DNA from: Myoxocephalus aenaeus
Taxonomy: Eukaryota > Chordata > Actinopteri > Perciformes > Cottidae
Length of the DNA: 64,000 nt
Assembly: GCA_038501785.1 (NCBI GenBank)
Contig: JBAMJR010000013.1
Location: 4,084,001-4,148,000, forward strand
Direction: 5' to 3'
Shown: one piece after another, positions 47,207 to 64,000 of the stretch
Position numbering within the stretch: position 1 is the stretch's first letter
Layout of the letters: each line of letters opens with the position of its first letter
Program-made: the position numbers and the translations under genes
Notes under the pieces: model-generated
What the model was told of the DNA's origin: nothing
Databases searched by the model: none
What the model saw: the letters and a program-made list of their open reading frames with translations, nothing else

Positions 47207-50200
47207 TGTATATATCGTACAGATCTAACACTTGAGATAGTTAGGTGTCCAGGGACTTGGTTTTAGGGGTTGACTTGGGATTCAGAGCTAGCTACCAACC
47301 CTGTGTGACTCCTCCCCTTCACAGCGGCACATGTTCTCCGTAAACCACTGGTGTAATTAGCATGCTGTCCAGATGTTTTGTTCAAGGCTAGCCCATAGGC
47401 AAGGAGCCTCCCCGTTGGAGTGCAGAGCTGGCTTCTGTGCCAGTGCTACATCGATGCCAACATTGTCAAACAATATCCTCACCTCATTTCATGGGATGAA
47501 ATATGACACGACTTTGAATCATGTTAATAATTACAATACGAAGACATTTGAATTGTTATTCAATAGAAAATTAAATTTGATATTTCACATTTGAAACATT
47601 GCTCCATTTTGACTGATCGGTTCATTGCCTTTAATGTAGAACTAATATCCATTTGTACCTGTTAACAGAACACAGAGAGGACAGAGTCTATTGTTCCAGC
47701 TTGATCAATGGGTATTTCTTCAAGTAGTTCTGAATAATTCATATGGATTTACAACCTATATTTTATCTCTTTATCTTTATAAGGACAGGATTAGTGAATT
47801 GATTAATTATGTGCCCAATACCCATGATAAAATGAATTGATCCCACACAGAGGGCATAATCATAAATCCTTACACATACGTATATCTATATGTCTCCATC
47901 CATGTATAACCTGGCTGCTACCTTGTGTACTCCTTGAAATGTGTTGGTTTTCTGCTGCGATCATCAAAAGGCATGTGTATGCTAAACTAGTCTGAAATCC
48001 AACATCTGTGTTTGCAGGATGCACTTTAAGGCATCAGCCTGCCGAGTGGATTAATGTGTCAGGGGGGGGGGGCGATAATTGCAGGACAGGTGGATTTAGC
48101 GAGTCTGGCAGACAATTATCAGCACTTTGTCATGGTCCTGCCACCAGCCCTGACATTACCTGTCTTTAATAGGCTTTAATTAGCCTGGGAAATTTCATTT
48201 ACCCAAGACCAAGAGTGGAGAAAACCAAAAGCAAAAAAAAAAAAGAAGGTGAAAACACAAAATCCGTCTGGAGTTTTAATGAGAAGTGGGAGCTACATTT
48301 TAAAATGTCATTCATTTCCCAATTGTACAGCGGGCTTAAGTTGACTGACTTTTGTGTACAAGTGGGTAACATCCAGTATTGTAAATGGTGAAATGTGCTT
48401 TGACTTAGCAAATGGTTAAAACAGTTTCTGTTGAAAACCATCAACACAGGAACATTTCTTTAATGGTGTTGATCGCGTATATCCAGGGTTCTTAGACTAG
48501 GGCATGTGCCACTGACTAATCACATGGCGATTATTTCTGTCAATGTTCCTTTATTTGCTGTATCTCACGTCTTTCCCCGTCAGCTGTAAATGATCCTGTC
48601 ACATTCTACACATGAGGAGAGGTGTATGATAAGGATGTAACTAAATCAGAGTTGATCTATGTCGATGTTTTGGTTCTACTCCTTTGTGAAAATGCTGTGT
48701 ATTAACGTGTAACTCTAACACTAAACCTGTTTATTTACGGCTTCAGAGTAAACAATGTCAATTTATTCTACGTTTTCCAGAGAAATATATCAATAAGTAT
48801 ACTGTTCCTTACTTTTGGTGTTTGTTAAGCAATATCATGTAGATTTATGTCATATTAATTGCTTGTAGTTATAGATTGCTTTGATTTCCATTTTTGTAAT
48901 CCTTGCAGATTGTGCCTATTTTGATTTCCTGCTTGCTTAAATCTTGTTTCAACGGTTTCCCCTGTAAAATAGGAAGAAAGTAAAAAAAGAGCATTGCTGT
49001 GTGCATAGTGTAAGTACAAATGTTCATTTGGGAATAACTGATTTCATAGGGGGGGGGTTCATTTTGTTGAAATTAAATTGTAAAGATCAATTTAGGTTTT
49101 TATGGCATTAAACCTCATTTGAACTTGGCTCACAGCACGTTGTCACACCGAGTCAGCTGCAGTCTGTCGGCGCTCACGGTTGTCTCGTTTCATTCCTACA
49201 AGGACTTCTCAACAGGATAAACACACCATTCTAAGAGGTACATTTCAGTGTAGCTTTTTAATGGGCAATAAATCTGTGTCCACAGGCGTGGATGATACCA
49301 GAGGTACACCTCAGGGAGCACATCCATTTTGCTGTGGCCATCAGTGACAGGGGTCTTTTCATCACTTCCATTACTCTTATCTGATCAGGGTGAAAGGCAC
49401 CCACTCCTTAGGCATCGAGTCACAGCAGCTTTTCCGGCTGCACGCATCCAGATCCTAAAACTAAGGAATGTTAACATATATATTTCACGGGGTTCAGTTT
49501 AATTATTAGACACGCAAATAAATAAATAAATACTTTAAATGTGTTAGGTGCCCATGTTGACAATTCACCCCTATAATAATTAAAAAAAGATATTCTCATA
49601 TAATTTAAGAAGAGGAAAATCTGCATTTACCTCTTGAAAAAATATCCATTGTATAAGGTAGTAGTGTTCAAACCAATAATACTGTGTCAAGTCACACACA
49701 TTTTAAAAATTCATCAGCGGTAAATATCAGGTTTTTCTGCGTCTCCGGACTGACAGTCATCAAGAAGAGAACATTTATTGGAATGGCAAAAATGCTTATT
49801 ATATGTTTCAACAGACTGGAACACACAAACAAGACACGTTGCATTTGAAGATGTTAATGACTAATTCTGCTAAAGCTCAGACCATGAATGATTCCTCCAG
49901 CTACAGATCACACGTTCATAGGAACTTTGACAAGTTTCTGACTTTGCTGGGTTTCCCAGAATGTATTCTGGGAAACAAAGGAAACGTACTTATGAGGACG
50001 AGTCTGGGGAAAGACATTTGTTTGAAGTATCTTAAGAGTTAATCGCAAAATACCTCTTGGGATGCATTGAGATTACATAGATTACTCTGTGACTTGTTTA
50101 TGGTGGCAGTGGTTGTGTCCATTGTATCAGGGCTGTCTGCTGCAGCTTCACATTATTTGGACTCACGACACACATAAAAAGGGACCAATTCTATCAAGCC

Positions 50201-52079
50201 CATATTTATATTAATCCGTCTAAAGCCTGGCCCGGTGTCATTGTCCACTGCCTCTTTTAACAATCTCATTTCCTACGATGCAAAAGGACACATTTTCAAT
50301 TGTGACGATGCCACTGCGGGCAGCTTGTCTTTCAAGTGGAACAGCTAGTGGAGGAAAGCGAGAGAGGAAGATAAAAGGTTGGAAAGGCGTCCTAAAGCAT
50401 CGATGGTATCGGGTCTTTTTCTAGGATCTGTGCTGAGAGGGGCGGACGAGGATCAGCAAGCTGCTGATGAAGAAGTCTCTGTTCCAGCGGGAGGGAGCAG
50501 CCTCATGTTCACTTTAATTAGAGCTTGTGCCGAGCATTCACACATAAAACAAGAGGAAGAAATGTCTTTCATGTGGCGTAAAAGGTTCGACATTAAACAT
50601 GTTACTATGCACCAGTTGAAGAACATTTTCTTTTGATTATCACAGTGTTGTTTTCTAATCTTATAATTAAAAGAAAGCCAGTGGAGACAGAAAAAGAAAA
50701 AAAAAAGCGATCACCTCAGCTTGACACTCATCCATAAACATGACCATTAAAAAGAAACGGTATGGATTATAATCACCCTCCCTTCAACTGACATCTCTTG
50801 TCACATTGATTTAAACAACAAAAAAACCTGGGCTTCTTCAGACTGCTGGAAAATGGTTTAATGGGTTAATGCAGGCATTCTTGCAGACCACAACTTCATC
50901 TTTTCTGCTTCCAAACAAAAGAAGTTTCAACATCTCAACATGACTCTGAATGATGAGTAATATCATGTAAAAACGATGCTACTCTTTTAATTTACAAAAT
51001 CCTCTGAAGTGTCGGTCACACCACACTACATACGAGACGGACTGAATAAACATGACAACCCCCCCCATTCAAACACAGAATAACATTGCCAGTAGAAGTG
51101 ATGCTCAGCATCCTACAAATGTCCAAGCATGTTAGAGGATTTTTTTTGCACAGACTCAATTCATGTCATCCTGCACAAACGTCAGATAATTGCAGAAAAT
51201 AAATTGTTAAAAACAAAATTGATACTTGGACACTTTCTTTTGACAATAACATGACCATGCATTAGTCTCTCCACTTTTAGTTACCACAGTATATTGAGAA
51301 TATATAATATTTGCAAGTTGGCAATACTAAAGACAGAAATTCTCAATTTAATCTAGAACAGTTCACAGACGTATGATCTGGAATATGCCATTCAAATGGG
51401 AGACTGAGTAAATACTTCCAATGTTTTAATATAGTAGGGCCAAAGTATAGACATTTTTCCGTCTTACGTGTGTTATAAGGGTTGACACTGGGTCTTCAAA
51501 ATGGCAGATTACAATTTTTCCCCCACAAATATGCAATAGAACAGACTTTCTTGTACACTGGTCTTCTGAAGATGGTTCAACTGTCATTTACATAGAAATG
51601 GTGCCATCAATATGGGGCATACACATATTTTAAAAAGTGTAAAGAACTGACCTTGCACTGAAAGTGTTCATGCTTTTTAATGTCTAGTCACAAAACGGGC
51701 TAAACATTACAAATATATAATATTTCCCATTTAGTTAAACCTTTGTTACGTTCCTATAGAACTCCATATCAAAATGACTATTCATGGGAACTAGTGCAAC
51801 CTGGAGGAGGCCTGGTCTTTGTGACAAGGCAGGCACAGAGTAAAATAGACAAAGTACTCTGGAGCAGCTCCGGAGCAATGGCAGATATATTAAGGCCATT
51901 TTTAAAATTACAGGAAAAAAAACAGTAGCAGACAGCTTGACTTGCTACCCGGGCTGAACAGAATCCAGTTGGGGCAGCAAAGCAAGCAAGCAACACCAAT
52001 TTTACCATTTTTCTTTCCAAATCCTTTGACGTCCACGTGCCAGCCTCCCCAAATCCCTGGCCAGAAAGCTCCACTCTTC
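47207..52079. other. Interval between convergent nxph2 and spopl, no gene recognised
   Basis: No exon with family similarity was found. The part nearest spopl may be its 3' UTR, which is long in mammals, but no boundary can be fixed from sequence. Short G runs occur at 48063 and near 49050. Confidence 0.45.
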
Positions 52080-52085
52080 TTTATT
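52080..52085 (-). terminator. spopl: Proximal spopl poly(A) signal candidate
   Basis: AATAAA on the minus strand, about 110 bases past the spopl stop codon. It would give a very short 3' UTR, so a more distal site is also likely. Confidence 0.35.
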
Positions 52086-52195
52086 CAAGTGTGTTCAGTT
52101 TTGGTGGAAATAAAGAGTGGTATCCTCACTAGTCCTTCCTTTGTAAACCCATGCTTCACACCTCCAGTAAAGTCCTGGGGCACACAGTCAGGCAG

Positions 52196-58145
<5,950 letters not shown>

Positions 58146-60524
58146 CACTGGCTTCTGAGTACCACTCACGTTCGTCCTTTAAGCACTAATCATTCATAGA
58201 AAACAAAATGTTACATTTATTCTGCAGAAATTAGTAGCATAAAATACACATAGGGAATTCATTCCCCAAATAAATTACATGGTCAGAATAAGCCTGTAAA
58301 TAAACTATTATTTATAACCTTCACATGATTTTAATCTGCTGGCATTCTTACTACTATTAATTGTGATGGAAAAAAAAAAAGTCTGCATTCTCACTGTATC
58401 CTGAAATACTGTACTTCGGTGAAACCGGAGACCAACGTTTGGAAATATGTTTGACTATGGGATAGGAGGAAACATGTAAATGTAATGTAAATTCCTTCAA
58501 CAGCAGGTTTTAGTATGTTTAGTGATTAGTATTGCAAATGTATCCATGCTACATGGGAAATGAGATGCTCTGTGATGATGTAAAAAAACAGTGCTTACTT
58601 AAATGTTGAATGAATAAACAAGACGGCTTCAGTCATTTCACAGTGCCAGACTATGTGGCCATATAAATGCCCATCATCCTCACATCTGAAGCAAAGCTAT
58701 TCTCAACCAACCAAAATCAATCAATCAATCAATCAGAAGACAGCGATGACATATTGCATACAAGGATGTGTTTGGGCAGTCAGGGTCGTCGGAAAAACCC
58801 TGACAAGAAACTAACATCCGACAGCTGCAGCCAACTTTCATGTCCTCGACAACAAAATGTGCGTTAAAAGGAAAGTCTTAACATAATAGTCAGGTTCCCA
58901 TAAAGACATTGAAAGAGTTCTTGCTTGCTATATTCAGAAAAAAGGAAAGATGCAAAAAAATAAAATAAAGACTTTAACTTAGGCTCATAGCCAACGATGC
59001 TAACAGTGCAAACTACGAGGATAGTGCCAACAGAGCGAACTGGGTTTACCTGAAGGCGAACCTATGGGTGGGCACTACACTTCCAAAGTTATCAGCTGTA
59101 ACCGCCATACGAGCGCAGTGCAGCGCAGCGGCTGTGAGACAAATAGTGTGACACGCTCACATGCACAAACATGCAGTAAAAGCACGCCTGGCCGGCCCGG
59201 CTATGTCAACAAAGCAAGAGAAAGCTTTGATAACAACACACATATTTTCCACCGATTGATTTTGTTAATGAACAGAGGAAGAAAGATACACAGGGATTAC
59301 TGTCTTGGCAGTTTAACTGGAAACATACTGTCGAAAAACAACATCTCATGTCACAACGCTGACATGTTGAAGTGAATGTGGTAGTTACTAGACCGTGATG
59401 TTCAGCAACCTCTAGATAGGCCGAGTAGTCAGTTACAGGCTAGGCTACGGCTAATAAGCCTGCAATTATTTAAGGAAATAATCTTGATTTCGTCATAGCA
59501 GCCATTTTTTTATTTAAGCAGCCCCAACTCCTAAGCCAGCATGCCAAAGCAAACACACAACATCTGCTATGTTCAGACATGTGTGCTGAAATATCAGAAT
59601 CACATTTGCAAGTATTTCATGATCCCTCATCCCTTGACACTAAGGGGACACACCCCCTTTTGTGAGCAAATTTCAATTCACTTTTCTAAAAAAAGTGAAG
59701 TTTGTATCAAAGCCTATAAACCCCTGTCATCCATCGGATCAAGCCATCTCAGAGTCAGGTATTTCAATTTATACTTAAAAAAAAAAATTTAAAAAAAAAA
59801 AAAGGTATAAACTTGGTCGAGAATTGTTTTGACAACTGGTAAATGAGGATAATGGCAAAAACCTACAAATGTCAAACAATTGTATCTTTACTTCTGATAA
59901 ATATATTATACGTTACACAGTTTTAACATACTGCACACGGACACAAATTACTTGCATGATGCAAGAATCACAAACAAATGTGTCTCCATGGCAAGAGGAT
60001 ATGAAGGCAGAGAAGTTATGAAACTACTGCTCTTCCACCATCTCTCTTTCTCGGAGTTCACTTTCTGTCTGCGAGAGTGTCCCACCATGTGATTTACAAT
60101 ATACACTGCAGAATCCATGGTTCTCAGTCACAACTATCTTGTAATTACTTTTTTTGTCTGTTTTACTTGGCTACTTTACAGCTTTTGAATTTGTTCAAGT
60201 AAAACATCTAATTTACTCTTTGTTTAAATTTAAGATTCTGCTTGAGGCTATACATAATTAAACTTGTGTGATGTGCAATTATAAACATGGAAGGGGTTAT
60301 ATTAAGGGCATTTAGTGTATTTGATTATAAATCACATGACCATCATTGATGGAATGAACAGACCTAGATTATTATTGCAAGCGCATATAAATATGTGCTT
60401 GCAATAACAAGTTTAACAACTTGTTTTGCAGCACACTGCAGCAACTGAATCACTTTTAGCAACAAGCATAACTATCACAGCTAAATCATGCAGCCTCAGC
60501 AAGGAAATGAAACCTCCTAATCAC

Positions 60525-60607
60525 CTCTCGAATGGTTGAAATGTACAGAGATGCAGTTTTTCTAAGTTATCACAGGATCCTTCATGGCCCCATCTTCATG
60601 TTCCACT
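60525..60607 (-). other. spopl: Possible alternative spopl noncoding exon
   Basis: On the minus strand, a pyrimidine-rich acceptor (TTTTTTTTCCCAG) precedes 60607 and a donor (GAGAG|GTGATT) follows 60525, delimiting 83 bases. It lies between the inferred first exon and the ATG exon and has no long frame. It could be an optional 5' UTR exon or chance splice motifs. Confidence 0.3.
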
Positions 60608-61852
60608 CTGGGAAAAAAAACAAACACATATATTAGACATAGAAAAGGTGCTTGCTCAACCTTTCTAAAAGCAATTCAAGTTATCAACCAACGTCACTGG
60701 AGCATCTGGCAATAAAGCAACAGTTCTCACAATAAACCAGACATGTCATATCTATCTAGGGACATAGATTATCCACGTGACAACAAAGTGACATCCCTAG
60801 ACAATTGGAGCTTTCAAAAACGTCAATGCCACGTTAATGTAAAAACAGTTAACGTACAGATAGTTGATTGATAACTAGCATTCGTAGTGTACGCTTTAGG
60901 GATGGTACATGGTGTATGCTTTGGTCCAGGACGTAATAGATGATGGTCGGCCTGTCTGTTAAATTAGCCAACTCAAGAATCACCTGCAACTTTGTTTGGC
61001 TAACAGACTAGTTAGCTAGAGCCGTGCAACCTCGCCTTTAACACAACAGACATGACGCTTTCCGAGGAAGCATCTGGCTAGTTTGCATCAACTTAGTTAA
61101 AAGTTAAAACGATCATATCTTAAATTAACGTCTCGGCTTACTTTAGCCTCTATGCTATTTGAGATGTGAGCGGATATGACTACAAAAACCATCGATATCA
61201 GTGGAAAGCAACAGCTCAATGTTAGCGTAAACATCAGCTACATTGTCAACACTCATTTCCAAACAATCATTATTATTATTATCGCTGAACGCTATCACTT
61301 CACTCGTCCTATACAACGTTAGCTAGCTTAGCTAACGTTGCCCAAGAAGAGTGGCGTTCATTTGAAAAAGGAAAACAATTATATCCTGCCAATCTGCCAG
61401 TTATCTGTGCAATACGTAGTTGGCTAACCCAAGCTAACATGAACATCCCCACTAGCTAGATTAATGTTAACTTCACTATAACGTTGCACCGCAAATGCAG
61501 CTAGCACCGATCAGCTATCTTAGCACAAAACATGTCACCATGAAATCTGTCGGCATATTACCAAGACGACTTACATTAGCTACGTTATTCATTGTTGCGA
61601 CACGAACTAGCTGAGGACCCCTCAAGTTAAATTGGCAATGTGCTGTTTAGACCCCGCATCACCCGGTGTAAAACAAAGGGCCTCTCCTGATCCCTGTGAC
61701 AGGATGCTAACTAACCGAGCTAACTCTCAGACCCTCACGTTTTGGTACAATCTGCTGGTGGGAAAACAACAGCGGCTAACTAGCAGCTAGCCAAAGCTAA
61801 TCTCTGCACTGACTGCTCACAAAAAGTTTAAAAAGACATAGTGACGGCGTAC

Positions 61853-62040
61853 CTTTCAATTTCATACTTCCATATATATCGAATAACACATATAGCTTTG
61901 TGTCACAGTCGCTCCTTTCACCCTCCGTTACTTTAAACTCTTTTTCACTCAGTCTCTTCACAAGGTTTCTTTGTCTAATTTATATCTGTGCTAGCTTACA
62001 TCTGTCTAGCTGCCTGGTAGCTTAACAGGCTAGAAAATAT
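61853..62040 (-). other. spopl: spopl 5' noncoding first exon (start approximate)
   Basis: A minus-strand donor (GAAAG|GTACGCC) ends an exon at 61853. About 200 bases upstream is a perfect NRF1-type site, which suits a TATA-less promoter. The ATG exon near 58155 has a splice acceptor, so at least one upstream noncoding exon is needed. The 5' limit is inferred. Confidence 0.5.
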
Positions 62041-62046
62041 ATGTAT

Positions 62047-62058
62047 TGCGCATGCGCG
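62047..62058. promoter_or_regulatory. spopl: NRF1 binding site in the spopl promoter
   Basis: TGCGCATGCGCG is a near-palindromic full NRF1 consensus, rare by chance in AT-rich DNA. It sits just upstream of the inferred spopl first exon, where NRF1 sites typically lie in housekeeping promoters. Binding was not observed. Confidence 0.65.
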
Positions 62059-64000
62059 AAATTTGGATAACATCCTGCTTCAGCTCATGTTATCATTGAT
62101 GCCTGATCCAGACAGTAAAATCAACAATAATAACAATACTAATAATACTAATACAATAATAATACTAATAATATCAACGGAGTACATTAGTTAAAAATGT
62201 AATGTTACAACTGTAGGCTGTATTCCACATATTATATTATATTATGTATAGTATATATTCTGTAAATAAATGATGATGACGATTTTTTAGTATGTTAGTT
62301 TTTTAGCATCAAAATGAAGATGTTTTATGAAGTGGTTGTTGTTTATAATTATATGTTGGGAATATGGATTGCTTTTGGGGTTAAGAATCCGGATTATATT
62401 GCTTGTTGGGAAAGGTTGAGATAGACATGGTCTGAGTGAATGGATTTAGTCATTCACATGTCACATGGGTTAGGGTTAGGGTTAGGGTCCTCACATGGAG
62501 AGAAATGCAAACAATGTGTTTGTGTCTGCCTATTATATGTGTATAATAGCCCATCTTCATAGGCTAGATACACAGATAAAATATAAATATAGAAAGGAGA
62601 CTTGTTATAATGTAGCTTTTACGATAGATGAAACCCCAAACTGCATCTCGTCCTCAGCCTTCCTTCATACTGTCTCTCCTGCTTCTGATGTTTCTCGTCT
62701 AGAAAACACAAAGCAGCTTGGGGTAAGCAACTCTCTGAAACAATAGTCTATAATGGCTCCCTGTAGGCCTGTGATAACTAATTCCCTTTCAGATGGATGG
62801 ACACTGTTCTGCAGAATGAACGATAAATGGGTCCTCTGCACCAATTATTGTGCAAGTACAGTACAGTCTGTGAATATTTGTGTTCTTTAGCGACGACAAA
62901 CACCAAAACACCTGTGTAAGTCAGTTTGGGTTTGGTCAAATATACTGTAAACACAGCAGCAAAATGTCACATTTTGATACTGAAGCCCACATCAAATGTC
63001 TTTGATATCATAGTGATGCCACTCTGACCCATCTTGAAGTAGAAGGGATGGATGATAAGATCACAGTTAAAGAGATACAGGTAAGCTTATCAGGAATTTA
63101 AATCTGTTTAATTTAAGGGCAGGGAAACAGGCTGTGCTGAATGTGTCTACAGACAACATCATCCAACAATTCAAAGATAGGTAGTCTCCGGAATAATCAT
63201 TTCATTTCATTTATCTGCTATTCTATAAAAAGCGTTGGTATTAGTAAGCGTCGCGCACAGCATGAGCCCCGTAATACTACGCTTTTTTTTTTGTTTCATC
63301 TCATTTTGATTGCCACAATTGTATTCTTGTTGCATGTTTGGCTTCTGCATGAATAGCACTGAATGTCTGTTTTGTGTCTTTGTCCTATTTGATATGTTCT
63401 TTAAGAATAGCCCTCAGCATGAATATCTCCTTAAATAATGACTGTGACATTCTCCTACCTCCAACTTACAATACTGTTCTAATTAGGAGGCCCTCAAAAT
63501 ACTACGGATATTATTCCTGACAAGTATTCAGTGCATTCAGTGATGAAGACTGACACAGACAGAACTGCAGTGACAAGGCGAGCCCCGGTGACCTTATCAG
63601 AACACGGTAAAACAGATGTTGAGAGAAAAATTTAGTCTGACGTTAGTCACACCCTTTCTTTCCAGTGTCTTGGAAATAAAGTCATAATATTGAACAAAGG
63701 AGATCGTTGAAAAGCCCCAACTATTCCAATTTCATCTAATTGGATTAAATCTAAGCAATAAGATATATGGTAATACCCAAATATTGAGTAGATGGATATG
63801 GAAACATAGCTTTTAGTTGATCATAGGTCCTGAAGAAAGTTAATTATTCACTATAATTGCCAATGAAAATCCCATACGAATGACAAATACATCTTTTTCT
63901 TTGGAGGCAGTGAATGAGTATTTTGTGATGTAGACAGTTGTTGTTGCCGTATCTACATTCATACCAAAGACTTCACTCACTTATAAAGAGATACCTGTCT
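62059..64000. other. Intergenic DNA upstream of spopl, no gene recognised
   Basis: No recognisable exon. It contains an AAT-rich trinucleotide run at about 62120-62172 and a short telomere-like array at 62467-62488. Confidence 0.5.
62467..62488 (+). repeat. Short interstitial telomere-like repeat
   Basis: Three GGGTTA units followed by GGGT, identical to the vertebrate telomere repeat. It is too short to be a fusion scar on its own. Confidence 0.85.

Noticed and set aside
50379..50636. 85-codon open frame between nxph2 and spopl
   Set aside because: It starts in an ordinary stretch, shows no known domain, and has no splice support.

Overview
This is a piece of a ray-finned (teleost) fish nuclear genome. 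The evidence is multi-exon genes with GT-AG introns, fish-typical interspersed repeats, long CA/GT microsatellites, AT-rich introns, and proteins close to vertebrate families. I rebuilt six protein-coding genes exon by exon from splice sites, reading phase and conserved residues. All six are complete, with intact reading frames.

Layout. 1-4.9 kb: no gene recognised. 5.3-12.6 kb, minus: gtf2e1 (TFIIE alpha, 442 aa). 12.85-16.3 kb, plus: rabl3 (233 aa), head-to-head with gtf2e1 across a promoter of a few hundred bases. 16.8-18.7 kb, minus: a granzyme-like serine protease (255 aa), tail-to-tail with rabl3. 22.6-25.8 kb, minus: a UGT1-type UDP-glucuronosyltransferase (527 aa) with one first exon. 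26-31.8 kb: no gene recognised. 31.8-47.2 kb, plus: nxph2 (neurexophilin 2, 263 aa) with a 14 kb intron. 52.2-62.05 kb, minus: spopl (392 aa), convergent with nxph2. 62.06-64 kb: no gene recognised.

The genes do not form one pathway. gtf2e1 acts in RNA polymerase II initiation, rabl3 is a small GTPase, the protease is probably an immune-granule enzyme, the UGT conjugates lipophilic compounds in the ER, nxph2 is a secreted alpha-neurexin ligand, and spopl is a CUL3 ubiquitin-ligase adaptor. The divergent gtf2e1/rabl3 pair and the convergent nxph2/spopl pair match, from memory, human 3q13.33 and 2q22.1. The protease and UGT lie between these two conserved blocks.

I found no wholly new system. 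The most interesting points are: an in-phase 54-base spopl exon preceded by a GC splice donor, whose skipping would give an SPOP-length protein; a 304-base MITE with perfect 13-base inverted ends and a 7-base target duplication just past the UGT stop codon; a granzyme-like protease with an unusual S1 pocket; and a uORF directly ahead of the nxph2 start.
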